From Clusia tigrina (Eukaryota > Arthropoda > Insecta > Diptera > Clusiidae), in NCBI GenBank assembly GCA_920105625.2, contig OV050032.1, positions 117,350,542-117,414,541 on the forward strand: a DNA stretch of 64,000 bases, read 5' to 3'. Positions 13,460-28,300 of the stretch are shown here, piece after piece (position 1 is the stretch's first letter; every line of letters starts with the position of its first letter). The translations under genes and the position numbers were made by a program. Under the pieces are notes generated by a model. It saw nothing but the letters and a program-made list of their open reading frames with translations, was not told the DNA's origin and did not search any database.

Positions 13460-16400
13460 CATAGCTTTGAGCAATAGCTTAAATTGACAAGAGGCTCGAG
13501 TACTTTATTGTTAAAAAATTTCAATGTTTTATGACGCTCCAGTAAAAGTTACAAGCATTTGTATGTTGCAAACTTTGATAGGTGTAGGACGTACCGTATA
13601 AAAGTTAGGGCCATTTGAAGTTTTATCAGTGTTTGATGTGGGACTCAAGCGTAGCATAGCTTTGAGCGATAGCTTAAATTGACAAGAGGCTCGGGTATTT
13701 CATTGTTACAAAATTTCAAGGTTTTATGATGCTCCAGTAAAAAGTTACAAGCATTTGTATGTTGCCAACTTTGATAGGTGTAGGACGTACCGTATAGAAG
13801 TTAGGGGCGTTTGAAGTTTTATCAGTGTTTGATTTGGTACTCAAGGGTAGCATAGCTTTGAGCGATAGCTTAAATTGACAAGAGGCTCGAGTACTTTATT
13901 GTTACAAAATTTCAAGGTTTTATGACGCTCCAGTAAAAAGTTACAAGCATTGAATTTTGCAAACTTTGATAGTGTAGGACGTACCGTATAGAAGTTAGGG
14001 CCATTTGAAGTTTTATCAGTGTTTGATTTGGGACTTTAGGGTAGCATAGTTTTGAGCGATAGCTTAAATTGACAATAGGCTCGAGTACTTTATTGTTAAA
14101 AAATTTCAATGTTTTATGACGCTCCAGTAAAAGTTACAAGCATTTGTATGTTGCAAACTTTGATAGGTGTAGGACGTACCGTATAAAAGTTAGGGCCATT
14201 TGAAATTTTATCAGTGTTTGATGTGGGACTCAAGAGTAGCATAGCTTTGAGCGATAGCTTAAATTGACAAGAGGCTCGGGTATTTCATTGTTACAAAATT
14301 TCAATGTTTTATGACGCTCCAGTAAAAGTTACAAGCATTTGTATGTTGCCAACTTTGATAGGTGTAGGACGTACCGTATAGAAATTAGGGGCGTTTGAAG
14401 TTTTATCAGTGTTTGATTTGGTACTCAAGGGTAGCATAGCTTTGAGCGATAGCTTAAATTGACAAGAGGCTCGAGTACTTTATTGTTACAAAATTTCAAG
14501 GTTTTATGACGCTCCAGTAAAAAGTTACAAGCATTTGAATTTTGCCAACTTTGATAGTTGTAGGAAGTACCGTTAAGAAATTAGGGCCATTTGAAGTTTT
14601 ATCAGTGTTTGATTTGGTTACTCAGGGGTAGCATAGCTTTGAGCGATAGCTTAAATTGACAAGAGGCTCGAGTACTTTATTGTTACAAAATTTCAATGTT
14701 TTATGACGCTCCAGTAAAAAGTTACAAGCATTTGTATGTTGCCAACTTTAATAGGTGTAGGACGTACCGTATGGAAGTTAGGGGCGTTTGAAGTTTTATC
14801 AGTGTTTGATTTGGTACTCAAGGGTAGCATAGCTTTGAGCGATAGCTTAAATTGACAAGAGGCTCGAGTACTTTATTGTTACAAAATTTCAAGGTTTTAT
14901 GACGCTCCAGTAAAAAGATACAAGCATTTGTATGTTGCCAACTTTGATATTTGTAGGACGTACCGTATAGAAGTTAGGGCCATTTGAAGTTTTATCAGTG
15001 TTTGAGTTGGGACTCTAGGTTAGCTTAGCTTTGAGCGATAGCTTAAATTGACAAGAGGCTCGAGTACTTTATTGTTACAAAATTTCAAGGTTTTATGACG
15101 CTCCAGTAAAAAGTTACAAGCATTTGTATGTTGCAAACTTTGATAGGTGTAGGACGTACCGTATAGAAGTTAGGGCCATTTGAAGTTTTATCAGTGTTTG
15201 ATTTGGGACTTTAGGGTAGCATAGTTTTGAGCGATAGCTTAAATTGACAATAGGCTCGAGTACTTTATTGTTAAAAAATTTCAATGTTTTATGACGCTCC
15301 AGTAAAAGTTACAAGCATTTGTATGTTGCAAACTTTGATAGGTGTAGGACGTACCGTATAAAAGTTAGGGCCATTTGAAGTTTTATCAGTGTTTGATGTG
15401 GGACTCAAGAGTAGCATAGCTTTGAGCGATAGCTTAAATTGACAAGAGGCTCGAGTATTTCATTGTTACAAAATTTCAATGTTTTATGACGCTCCAGTAA
15501 AAGTTACAAGCATTTGTATGTTGCCAACTTTGATAGGTGTAGGACGTACCGTATAGAAATTAGGGGCGTTTGAAGTTTTATCAGTGTTTGATTTGGTACT
15601 CAAGGGTAGCATAGCTTTGAGCGATAGCTTAAATTGACAAGAGGCTCGAGTACTTTATTGTTACAAAATTTCAAGGTTTTATGACGCTCCAGTAAAAAGT
15701 TACAAGCATTTGAATTTTGCCAACTTTGATAGGTGTAGGACGTACCGTATAGAAGTTAGGGCCATTTGAAGTTTTATCAGTGTTTGATTTGGTACTCAAG
15801 GGTAGCATAGCTTTGAGCGATAGCTTAAATTGACAAGAGGCTCGAGTACTTTATTGTTACAAAATTTCAATGTTTTATGACGCTCCAGTAAAAAGTTACA
15901 AGCATTTGTATGTTGCCAACTTTAATAGGTGTAGGACGTACCGTATGGAAGTTAGGGGCGTTTGAAGTTTTATCAGTGTTTGATTTGGTACTCAAGGGTA
16001 GCATAGCTTTGAGCGATAGCTTAAATTGACAAGAGGCTCGAGTACTTTATTGTTACAAAATTTCAAGGTTTTATGATGCTCCAGTAAAAAGATACAAGCA
16101 TTTGTATGTTGCCAACTTTGATATTTGTAGGACGTACCGTATAGAAGTTAGGGCCATTTGAAGTTTTATCAGTGTTTGATTTGGGACTCTAGGGTAGCAT
16201 AGCTTTGAGCAATAGCTTAAATTGACAAGAGGCTCGAGTACTTTATTGTTAAAAAATTTCAATGTTTTATGACGCTCCAGTAAAAGTTACAAGCATTTGT
16301 ATGTTGCAAACTTTGATAGGTGTAGGACGTACCGTATAAAAGTTAGGGCCATTTGAAGTTTTATCAGTGTTTGATGTGGGACTCAAGCGTAGCATAGCTT

Positions 16401-18938
16401 TGAGCGATAGCTTAAATTGACAAGAGGCTCGGGTATTTCATTGTTACAAAATTTCAAGGTTTTATGATGCTCCAGTAAAAAGTTACAAGCATTTGTATGT
16501 TGCCAACTTTGATAGGTGTAGGACGTACCGTATAGAAGTTAGGGGCGTTTGAAGTTTTATCAGTGTTTGATTTGGTACTCAAGGGTAGCATAGCTTTGAG
16601 CGATAGCTTAAATTGACAAGAGGCTCGAGTACTTTATTGTTACAAAATTTCAAGGTTTTATGACGCTCCAGTAAAAAGTTACAAGCATTGAATTTTGCAA
16701 ACTTTGATAGTGTAGGACGTACCGTATAGAAGTTAGGGCCATTTGAAGTTTTATCAGTGTTTGATTTGGGACTTTAGAGTAGCATAGTTTTGAGCGATAG
16801 CTTAAATTGACAATAGGCTCGAGTACTTTATTGTTAAAAAATTTCAATGTTTTATGACGCTCCAGTAAAAGTTACAAGCATTTGTATGTTGCAAACTTTG
16901 ATAGGTGTAGGACGTACCGTATAAAAGTTAGGGCCATTTGAAATTTTATCAGTGTTTGATGTGGGACTCAAGAGTAGCATAGCTTTGAGCGATAGCTTAA
17001 ATTGACAAGAGGCTCGGGTATTTCATTGTTACAAAATTTCAATGTTTTATGACGCTCCAGTAAAAGTTACAAGCATTTGTATGTTGCCAACTTTGATAGG
17101 TGTAGGACGTACCGTATAGAAATTAGGGGCGTTTGAAGTTTTATCAGTGTTTGATTTGGTACTCAAGGGTAGCATAGCTTTGAGCGATAGCTTAAATTGA
17201 CAAGAGGCTCGAGTACTTTATTGTTACAAAATTTCAAGGTTTTATGACGTTCCAGTAAAAAGTTACAAGCATTTGAATTTTGCCAACTTTGATAGGTGTA
17301 GGACGTACCGTATAGAAGTTAGGGCCATTTGAAGTTTTATCAGTGTTTGATTTGGTACTCAAGGGTAGCATAGCTTTGAGCGATAGCTTAAATTGACAAG
17401 AGGCTCGAGTACTTTATTGTTACAAAATTTCAATGTTTTATGACGCTCCAGTAAAAAGTTACAAGCATTTGTATGTTGCCAACTTTAATAGGTGTAGGAC
17501 GTACCGTATGGAAGTTAGGGGCGTTTGAAGTTTTATCAGTATTTGATTTGGTACTCAAGGGTAGCATAGCTTTGAGCGATAGCTTAAATTGACAAGAGGC
17601 TCGAGTACTTTATTGTTACAAAATTTCAAGGTTTTATGACGCTCCAGTAAAAAGATACAAGCATTTGTATGTTGCCAACTTTGATATTTGTAGGACGTAC
17701 CGTATAGAAGTTAGGGCCATTTGAAGTTTTATCAGTGTTTGAGTTGGGACTCTAGGTTAGCTTAGCTTTGAGCGATAGCTTAAATTGACAAGAGGCTCGA
17801 GTACTTTATTGTTACAAAATTTCAAGGTTTTATGACGCTCCAGTAAAAAGTTACAAGCATTTGTATGTTGCAAACTTTGATAGGTGTAGGACGTACCGTA
17901 TAGAAGTTAGGGCCATTTGAAGTTTTATCAGTGTTTGATTTGGGACTTTAGGGTAGCATAGTTTTGAGCGATAGCTTAAATTGACAATAGGCTCGAGTAC
18001 TTTATTGTTAAAAAATTTCAATGTTTTATGACGCTCCAGTAAAAGTTACAAGCATTTGTATGTTGCAAACTTTGATAGGTGTAGGACGTACCGTATAGAA
18101 GTTAGGGCCATTTGAAGTTTTATCAGTGTTTGATGTGGGACTCAAGAGTAGCATAGCTTTGAGCGATAGCTTAAATTGACAAGAGGCTCGGGTATTTCAT
18201 TGTTACAAAATTTCAATGTTTTATGACGCTCCAGTAAAAGTTACAAGCATTTGTATGTTGCCAACTTTGATAGGTGTAGGACGTACCGTATAGAAATTAG
18301 GGGCGTTTGAAGTTTTATCAGTGTTTGATTTGGTACTCAAGGGTAGCATAGCTTTGAGCGATAGCTTAAATTGACAAGAGGCTCGAGTACTTTATTGTTA
18401 CAAAATTTCAAGGTTTTATGACGCTCCAGTAAAAAGTTACAAGCATTTGAATTTTGCCAACTTTGATAGGTGTAGGACGTACCGTATAGAAGTTAGGGCC
18501 ATTTGAAGTTTTATCAGTGTTTGATTTGGTACTCAAGGGTAGCATAGCTTTGAGCGATAGCTTAAATTGACAAGAGGCTCGAGTACTTTATTGTTACAAA
18601 ATTTCAATGTTTTATGACGCTCCAGTAAAAAGTTACAAGCATTTGTATGTTGCCAACTTTAATAGGTGTAGGACGTACCGTATGGAAGTTAGGGGCGTTT
18701 GAAGTTTTATCAGTGTTTGATTTGGTACTCAAGGGTAGCATAGCTTTGAGCGATAGCTTAAATTGACAAGAGGCTCGAGTACTTTATTGTTACAAAATTT
18801 CAAGGTTTTATGACGCTCCAGTAAAAAGATACAAGCATTTGTATGTTGCCAACTTTGATATTTGTAGGACGTACCGTATAGAAGTTAGGGCCATTTGAAG
18901 TTTTATCAGTGTTTGATTTGGGACTCTAGGGTAGCATA
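13460..18938 (+). repeat. Tandem 14-monomer HOR (~2738 bp x 2) with nested 6-mers
   Basis: Two consecutive units of about 2738 bp, roughly 13460-16200 and 16200-18938, carry the same variants in register: GAGCAATAGC, TTATGATGCTCC, GACAATAGGC, TTTAATAGG with GTATGGAAG, and AAAAAGATACAAGC. Fourteen perfect monomers would be 2744 bp, and linked single-base deletions explain the shortfall. Each unit holds an internal near-duplicate of six monomers: GACAATAGG occurs at 14071 and 15246, then at 16809 and 17983, about 1175 bp apart. This gives a nested hierarchy of monomer, 6-mer and 14-mer. Confidence 0.85.
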
Positions 18939-21900
18939 GTTTTGAGCGATAGCTTAAATTGACAAGAGGCTCGAGTACTTTATTGTTACAATATATCAAT
19001 GTTTTATGACGCTCCAGTAAAAAGTTACAAGCATTTGTATGTTGCAAACTTTGATAGGTGTAGGACGTACCGTATAGAAGTTGGGGGCATTTGAAGTTTT
19101 ATCAGTGTTTGATTTGGGACTCTAGGGTAGCATAGCTTTGAGCGATAGCTTAAATTGACAAGAGGCTCGAGTACTTTATTGTTACAAAATTTCAAGGTTT
19201 TATGACGCTCCAGTAAAAAGTTACAAGCATTTGAATTTTGCAAACTTTGATAGGTGTAGGACGTACCGTATAGAAGTTAGGGCCATTTGAAGTTTTATCA
19301 GTGTTTGATTTGGGACTCTAGGGTAGCATAGTTTTGAGCGATAGCTTAAATTGACAAGAGGCTCGAGTACTTTATTGTTACAAAATTTCAAGGTTTTATG
19401 ACGCTCCAGTAAAAAGTTACAAGCATTTGTATGTTGCCAACTTTGATAGGTGTAGGACGTACCGTATAGAAGTTGGGGACTTTTGAAGTTTTATCAGTGT
19501 TTGATTTGGGACTCTAGGGTAGCACAGCTTTGAGCGATAGCTTAAATTGACAAGAGGCTCGAGTACTTTATTGTTACAAAATTTCAAGGTTTTATGACGC
19601 TCCAGTAAAAAGTTACAAGCATTTGAATTTTGCAAACTTTGATAGGTGTAGGACGTACCGTATAAAAGTTAGGGCCATTTGAAGTTTTATCAGTGTTTGA
19701 TTTGGGACTCTAGGGTAGCATAGTTTTGAGCGATAGCTTAAATTGACAAGAGGCTCGAGTACTTTATTGTTACAAAATTTCAAGGTTTTATGACGCTCCA
19801 GTAAAAAGTTACAAGCATTTGTATGTTGCCAACTTTGATAGGTGTAGGAGGTACCGTATAGAAGTTAGGGGTGTTTGAAGTTTTATCAGTGTTTGATTTG
19901 GTACTCAAGGGTAGCATAGCTTTGCGCGATAGCTTAAATTGACAAGAGGCTCGAGTACTTTATTGTTACAAAATTTCAAGGTTTTATGACGCTGCAGTAA
20001 AAAGTTACAAGCATTTGAATTTTGCAAACTTTGATAGGTGTTGGACGTACCGTATAAAAGTTAGGGCCATTTGAAGTTTTATCATTGTTTGATTTGGGAC
20101 TCTAGGGTAGCATAGTTTTGAGCGATAGCTTAAATTGACAAGAGGCTCGAGTACTTTATTGTTACAAAATTTCAATGTTGTATGTTTGATAGGTGTAGGA
20201 CGTACCGTATAGAAGTTGGGGACATTTGAAGTTTTATCAGTGTTTGATTTGGGACTCTAGGGTAGCATAGCTTTGAGCGATAGCTTAAATTGACAAGAGG
20301 CTCGAGTACTTTATTGTTACAAAATTTCAAGGTTTTATGACGCTCCAGTAAAAAGTTACAAGCATTTGTATGTTGCCAACTTTGATAGGTGTAGGACGTA
20401 CCGTATAGAAGTTGGGGACATTTGAAGTTTTATCAGTGTTTGATTTGGGACTCTAGGGTAGCATAGATTTGAGCGATAGCTTAAATTGACAAGAGGCTCG
20501 AGTACTTTATTGTTACAAAATTTCAAGATTTTATGACGCTCCAGTAAAAAGTTACAAGCATTTGAATTTTGCAAACTTTGATAGGTGTAGGACGTACCGT
20601 ATAAATGTTAGGGCCATTTGAAGTTTTATCAGTGTTTGATTTGGGACTCTAGGGTAGCATAGTTTTGAGCGATAGCTTAAATTGACAAGAGGCTCGAGTA
20701 CTTTATTGTTACAAAATTTCAATGTTTTATGACGCTCCAGTAAAAAGTTACAAGCATTTGTATGTTGCAAACTTTGATAGGTGTAGGACGTACCTTATAA
20801 AAGTTAGGGCCATTTGAAGTTCTATCAGTGTTTGATTTGGGACTCTAGGGTAGCATAGCTTTGAGCGATAGCTTAAATTGACAAGAGGCTCGGGTATTTC
20901 ATTGCTACAAAATTTCAAGGTTGTATGACGCTCCAGTAAAAAGTTACAAGCATTTGTATGTTGCAAACTTTGATAGGTGTAGGACGTACCGTATAGAAGT
21001 TGGGGGCATTTGAAGTTTTATCAGTGTTTGATTTGGGACTCTAGGGTAGCATAGCTTTGAGCGATAGCTTAAATTGACAAGAGGCTCGAGTACTTTATTG
21101 TTACAAAATTTCAAGGTTTTATGACGCTCCAGTAAAAAGTTACAAGCATTTGAATTTTGCAAACTTTGATAGGTGTAGGACGTACCGTATAGAAGTTAGG
21201 GCCATTTGAAGTTTTATCAGTGTTTGATTTGGGACTCTAGGGTAGCATAGTTTTGAGCGATAGCTTAAATTGACAAGAGGCTCGAGTACTTTATTGTTAC
21301 AAAATTTCAAGGTTTTATGACGCTCCAGTAAAAAGTTACAAGCATTTGTATGTTGCCAACTTTGATAGGTGTAGGACGTACCGTATAGAAGTTGGGGACT
21401 TTTGAAGTTTTATCAGTGTTTGATTTGGGACTCTAGGGTAGCACAGCTTTGAGCGATAGCTTAAATTGACAAGAGGCTCGAGTACTTTATTGTTACAAAA
21501 TTTCAAGGTTTTATGACGCTCCAGTAAAAAGTTACAAGCATTTGAATTTTGCAAACTTTGATAGGTGTAGGACGTACCGTATAAAAGTTAGGGCCATTTG
21601 AAGTTTTATCAGTGTTTGATTTGGGACTCTAGGGTAGCATAGTTTTGAGCGATAGCTTAAATTGACAAGAGGCTCGAGTACTTTATTGTTACAAAATTTC
21701 AAGGTTTTATGACGCTCCAGTAAAAAGTTACAAGCATTTGTATGTTGCCAACTTTGATAGGTGTAGGAGGTACCGTATAGAAGTTAGGGGTGTTTGAAGT
21801 TTTATCAGTGTTTGATTTGGTACTCAAGGGTAGCATAGCTTTGCGCGATAGCTTAAATTGACAAGAGGCTCGAGTACTTTATTGTTACAAAATTTCAATG

Positions 21901-24900
21901 TTGTATGTTTGATAGGTGTAGGACGTACCGTATAGAAGTTGGGGACATTTGAAGTTTTATCAGTGTTTGATTTGGGACTCTAGGGTAGCATAGCTTTGAG
22001 CGATAGCTTAAATTGACAAGAGGCTCGAGTACTTTATTGTTACAAAATTTCAAGGTTTTATGACGCTCCAGTAAAAAGTTACAAGCATTTGTATGTTGCC
22101 AACTTTGATAGGTGTAGGACGTACCGTATAGAAGTTGGGGACATTTGAAGTTTTATCAGTGTTTGATTTGGGACTCTAGGGTAGCATAGATTTGAGCGAT
22201 AGCTTAAATTGACAAGAGGCTCGAGTACTTTATTGTTACAAAATTTCAAGATTTTATGACGCTCCAGTAAAAAGTTACAAGCATTTGAATTTTGCAAACT
22301 TTGATAGGTGTAGGACGTACCGTATAAAAGTTAGGGCCATTTGAAGTTTTATCAGTGTTTGATTTGGGACTCTAGGGTAGCATAGTTTTGAGCGATAGCT
22401 TAAATTGACAAGAGGCTCGAGTACTTTATTGTTACAAAATTTCAATGTTTTATGACGCTCCAGTAAAAAGTTACAAGCATTTGTATGTTGCAAACTTTGA
22501 TAGGTGTAGGACGTACCTTATAAAAGTTAGGGCCATTTGAAGTTCTATCAGTGTTTGATGTGGGACTCAAGCGTAGCATAGCTTTGAGCGATAGCTTAAA
22601 TTGACAAGAGGCTCGGGTATTTCATTGTTACAAAATTTCAAGGTTGTATGACGCTCCAGTAAAAAGTTACAAGCATTTGTATGTTGCCAACTTTGATATT
22701 TGTAGGACGTACCGTACAGAAGTTAGGGCCATTTGAAGTTTTATCAGTGTTTGATTTGGGGCTCTAGGGTAGCATAGTTTTGAGCGATAGCTTAAATTGA
22801 CAAGAGGCTCGAGTACTTTATTGTTACAATATTTCAATGTTTTATGACGCTCCAGTAAAAAGTTACAAGCATTTGTATGTTGCAAACTTTGATAGGTGTA
22901 TGACGTACCGTATAGAAGTTGGGGGCATTTGAAGTTTTATCAGTGTTTGATTTGGGACTCTAGGGTAGCATAGCTTTGAGCGATAGCTTAAATTGACAAG
23001 AGGCTCGAGTACTTTATTGTTACAAAATTTCAAGGTTTTATGACGCTCCAGTAAAAAGTTACAAGCATTTGAATTTTGCAAACTTTGATAGGTGTAGGAC
23101 GTACCGTATAGAAGTTAGGGCCATTTGAAGTTTTATCAGTGTTTGATTTGGGACTCTTGGGTAGCATAGTTTTGAGCGATAGCTTAAATTGACAAGAGGC
23201 TCGAGTACTTTATTGTTACAAAATTTCTATGTTTTATGACGCTCCAGTAAAAAGTTACAAGAATTTGTATGTTGCAAACTTTGATAGGTGTAGGACGTAC
23301 CGTATAAAAGTTAGGGCCATTTGAAGTTTTATCAGTGTTTGATTTGGGACTCAAGCGTAGCATAGCTTTGAGCGATAGCTTAAATTGACAAGAGGCTCGG
23401 GTATTTCATTGTTACAAAATTTCAAGGTTTTATGACGCTCCAGTAAAAAGTTACAAGCATTTGTATGTTGCCAACTTTGATAGGTGTAGGACGTACCGTA
23501 TAGAAGTTAGGGGCGTTTGAAGTTTTATCAGTGTTTGATTTGGTACTCAAGGGTAGCATAGCTTTGAGCAATAACTTAAATTGACAAGAGGCTCGAGTAC
23601 TTTATTGTTAAAAAATTTCAAGGTTTTATGACGCTCCAGTAAAAAGTTACAAGCATTGAATTTTGCCAACTTTGATAGTGTAGGACGTACCGTATAGAAG
23701 TTAGGGCCATTTGAAGTTTTATCAGTGTTTGAGTTGGGACTCTAGGGTAGCTTAGCTTTGAGCGATAGATTAAATTGACAAGAGGCTCGAGTACTTCATT
23801 GTTACAAAATTTCAAGGTTTTATGACGCTCCAGTAAAAAGTTACAAGCATTTGTATGTTGCAAACTTTGATAGGTGTAGGACGTACCGTATAGAAGTTAG
23901 GGCCATTTGAAGTTTTATCAGTGTTTGATTTGGGACTTTAGGGTAGCATAGTTTTGAGCGATAGCTTAAATTGACAAGAGGCTCGAGTACTTTATTGTTA
24001 AAAAATTTCAATGTTTTATGACGCTCCAGTAAAAGTTACAAGCATTTGTATGTTGCAAACTTTGATAGGTGTAGGACGTACCGTATAAAAGTTAGGGCCA
24101 TTTGAAGTTTTATCAGTGTTTGATGTGGGACTCAAGCGTAGCATAGCTTTGAGCGATAGCTTAAATTGACAAGAGGCTCGGGTATTTCATTGTTACAAAA
24201 TTTCAAGGTTTTATGACGCTCCAGTAAAAAGATACAAGCATTTGTATGTTGCCAACTTTGATATTTGTAGGACGTACCGTATAGAAGTTAGGGCCATTTG
24301 AAGTGTTATCAGTGTTTGATTTGGGACTCTAGGGTAGCATAGTTTTGAGCGATAGCTTAAATTGACAAGAGGCTCGAGTACTTTATTGTTACAATATATC
24401 AATGTTTTATGACGCTCCAGTAAAAAGTTACAAGCATTTGTATGTTGCAAACTTTGATAGGTGTAGGACGTACCGTATAGAAGTTGGGGGCATTTGAAGT
24501 TTTATCAGTGTTTGATTTGGGACTCTAGGGTAGCATAGCTTTGAGCGATAGCTTAAATTGACAAGAGGCTCGAGTACTTTATTGTTACAAAATTTCAAGG
24601 TTTTATGACGCTCCAGTAAAAAGTTACAAGCATTTGAATTTTGCAAACTTTGATAGGTGTAGGACGTACCGTATAGAAGTTAGGGCCATTTGAAGTTTTA
24701 TCAGTGTTTGATTTGGGACTCTAGGGTAGCATAGTTTTGAGCGATAGCTTAAATTGACAAGAGGCTCGAGTACTTTATTGTTACAAAATTTCAAGGTTTT
24801 ATGACGCTCCAGTAAAAAGTTACAAGCATTTGTATGTTGCCAACTTTGATAGGTGTAGGACGTACCGTATAGAAGTTGGGGACTTTTGAAGTTTTATCAG

Positions 24901-25319
24901 TGTTTGGTTTGGGACTCTAGGGTAGCACAGCTTTGAGCGATAGCTTAAATTGACAAGAGGCTCGAGTTCTTTATTGTTACAAAATTTCAAGGTTTTATGA
25001 CGCTCCAGTAAAAGTTACAAGCATTTGTATGTTGCAAACTTTGATAGGTGTAGGACGTACCGTATAAAAGTTAGGGCCATTTGAAGTTTTATCAGTGTTT
25101 GATGTGGGACTCAAGCGTAGCATAGCTTTGAGCGATAGCTTAAATTGACAAGAGGCTCGGGTATTTCATTGTTACAAAATTTCAAGGTTTTATGACGCTC
25201 CAGTAAAAAGTTACAAGCATTTGTATGTTGCCAACTTTGATAGGTGTAGGACGTACCGTATAGAAGTTAGGGGCGTTTGAAGTTTTATCAGTGTTTGATT
25301 TGGTACTCAAGGGTAGCAT

Positions 25320-28300
25320 AGCTTTGAGCGATAGCTTAAATTGACAAGAGGCTTGAGTACTTTATTGTTACAAAATTTCAAGGTTTTTTGACGCTCCAGT
25401 AAAAAGTTACAAGCATTGAATTTTGCAAACTTTGATAGTGTAGGACGTACCGTATAGAAGTTAGGGCCATTTGAGGTTTTATCAGTGTTTGAGTTGGGAC
25501 TCTAGGTTAGCTTAGCTTTGAGCGATAGCTTAAATTGACAAGAGGCTCGAGTACTTTATTGTTACAAAATTTCAAGGTTTTATGACGCTCCAGTAAAAAG
25601 TTACAAGCATTTGTATGTTGCAAACTTTGATAGGTGTAGGACGTACCGTATAGAAGTTAGGGCCATTTGAAGTTTTATCAGTGTTTGATTTGGGACTTTA
25701 GGGTAGCATAGTTTTGAGCGATAGCTTAAATTGACAAGAGGCTCAGGTACTTTATTGTTAAAAAATTTCAATGTTTTATGACGCTCCAGTAAAAGTTACA
25801 AGCATTTGTATGTTGCAAACTTTGATAGGTGTAGGACGTACCGTATAAAAGTTAGGGCCATTTGAAGTTTTATCAGTGTTTGATGTGGGACTCAAGCGTA
25901 GCATAGCTTTGAGCGATAGCTTAAATTGACAAGAGGCTCTGGTATTTCATTGTTACAAAATTTCAATGTTTTATGACGCTCCAGTAAAAGTTACAAGCAT
26001 TTGTATGTTGCCAACTTTGATAGGTGTAGGACGTACCGTATAGAAGTTAGGGGCGTTTGAAGTTTTATCAGTGTTTGATTTGGTACTCAAGGGTAGCATA
26101 GCTTTGAGCGATAGCTTAAATTGACAAGAGGCTCGAGTACTTTATTGTTACAAAATTTCAAGGTTTTATGACGCTCCAGTAAAAAGTTACAAGCATTTGA
26201 ATTTTGCCAACTTTGATAGGTGTAGGACGTACCGTATAGAAGTTAGGGCCATTTGAAGTTTTATCAGTGTTTGATTTGGTACTCAAGGGTAGCATAGCTT
26301 TGAGCGATAGCTTAAATTGACAAGAGGCTCGAGTACTTTATTGTTACAAAATTTCAATGTTTTATGACGCTCCAGTAAAAAGTTACAAGTATTTGAATTT
26401 TGCCAGCTTTGATAATTGTAGGACGTATCGTATAGAAGTTAGGGCCATTTGAAGTTTTATCAGTGTTTGAGTTGGGACTCTAGGGTAGCATAGCTTTGAG
26501 CGATAGCTTAAATTGACAAGAGGCTCGAGTACTTTATTGTTACAAAATTTCAAGGTTTTATGACGCTCCAGTAAAAAGTTACAAGCATTTGTATGTTGCA
26601 AATTTTGATAGGTGTAGGACGTACCGTATAGAAGTTAGGGCCATTAGAAGTTTTATCAGTGTTTGATTTGGGACTCTAGGGTAGCATAGTTTTGAGCGAT
26701 AACTTAAATTGACAAGAGGCTCGAGTACTTTATTGTTACAAAATTTCAATGTTTTATGACGCTCCAGTAAAATGGTACAAGCATTTGTATGTTGCAAACT
26801 TTGATAGGTGTAGGACGTACCGTATAAAAGTTAGGGCCATTTGAAGTTTTATCAGTGTTTGATTTGGGACTCAAGCGTAGCATAGCTTTGAGAGATAGCT
26901 TAAATTGACAAGAGGCTCGGGTATTTCATTGTTACAAAATTTCAAGGTTTTATGACGCTCCAGTAAAAAGTTACAAGCATTTGTATGTTGCCAACTTTGA
27001 TAGGTGTAGGACGTACCGTATAGAATTAGGGGCGTTTGAAGTTCTATCAGTGTTTGATTTGGTACTCAAGGGTAGCATAGCTTTGAGCGATAGCTTAAAT
27101 TGACAGGAGGCTTGAGTACTTTATTGTTACAAAATTTCAAGGTTTTATGACGCTCCAGTAAAAAGTTACAAGCATTTGAATTTTGCCAACTTTGATAGGT
27201 GTAGGACGTACCGTATAGAAGTTAGGGCCATTTGAAGTTTTATCAGTGTTTGAGTTGGCACTCTAGGGTAGCATAGCTTTGAGCGATAGCTTAAATTGAC
27301 AAGAGGGTCGAGTACTTTATTGTTACAAAATTTCAAGCTTTTATGACGCTCCAGTAAAAAGTTACAAGCATTTGTATGTTGCCAACTTTGATAGGTGTAG
27401 GACGTACCGTATGGAAGTTAGGGGCGTTTGAAGTTTTATCAGTGTTTGATTTGGTACTCAAGGGTAGCATAGCTTTGAGCGATAGCTTAAATTGACAAGA
27501 GGCTCGAGTACTTTATTGTTACAAAATTTCAAGGTTTTATGACGCTCCAGTAAAAAGTTACAAGCATTTGAATTTTGCAAACTTTGATAGGTGTAGGACG
27601 TACCGTATAGAAGTTAGGGCCATTTGAAGTTTTATCAGTGTTTGAGTTTGGACTCTAGGGTAGCATAGCTTTGAGCGATAGCTTAAATTGACAAGAGGCT
27701 CGAGTACTTTATTGTTACAAAATTTCAAGGTTTTATGACGCTCCAGTAAAAAGTTACAAGCATTTGTATGTTGCAAACTTTGATAGGTGTAGGACGTACC
27801 GTATAGAAGTTGGGGGCATTTGAAGTTTTATCAGTGTTTGATTTGGGACTCTAGGGTAGCATAGCTTTGAGCGATAGCTTAAATTGACAAGAGGCTCGGG
27901 TATTTCATTGTTACAAAATTTCAAGGTTTTATGACGCTCCAGTAAAAAGTTACAAGCATTTGTATGTTGCCAACTTTGATAGGTGTAGGACGTACCGTAT
28001 AGAAGTTAGGGGCGTTTGAAGTTTTATCAGTGTTTGATTTGGTACTCAAGGGTAGCATAGCTTTGAGCGATAGCTTAAATTGACAAGAGGCTTGAGTACT
28101 TTATTGTTACAAAATTTCAAGGTTTTTTGACGCTCCAGTAAAAAGTTACTAGCATTGAATTTTGCAAACTTTGATAGTGTAGGACGTACCGTATAGAAGT
28201 TAGGGCCATTTGAGGTTTTATCAGTGTTTGAGTTGGGACTCTAGGTTAGCTTAGCTTTGAGCGATAGCTTAAATTGACAAGAGGCTCGAGTACTTTATTG

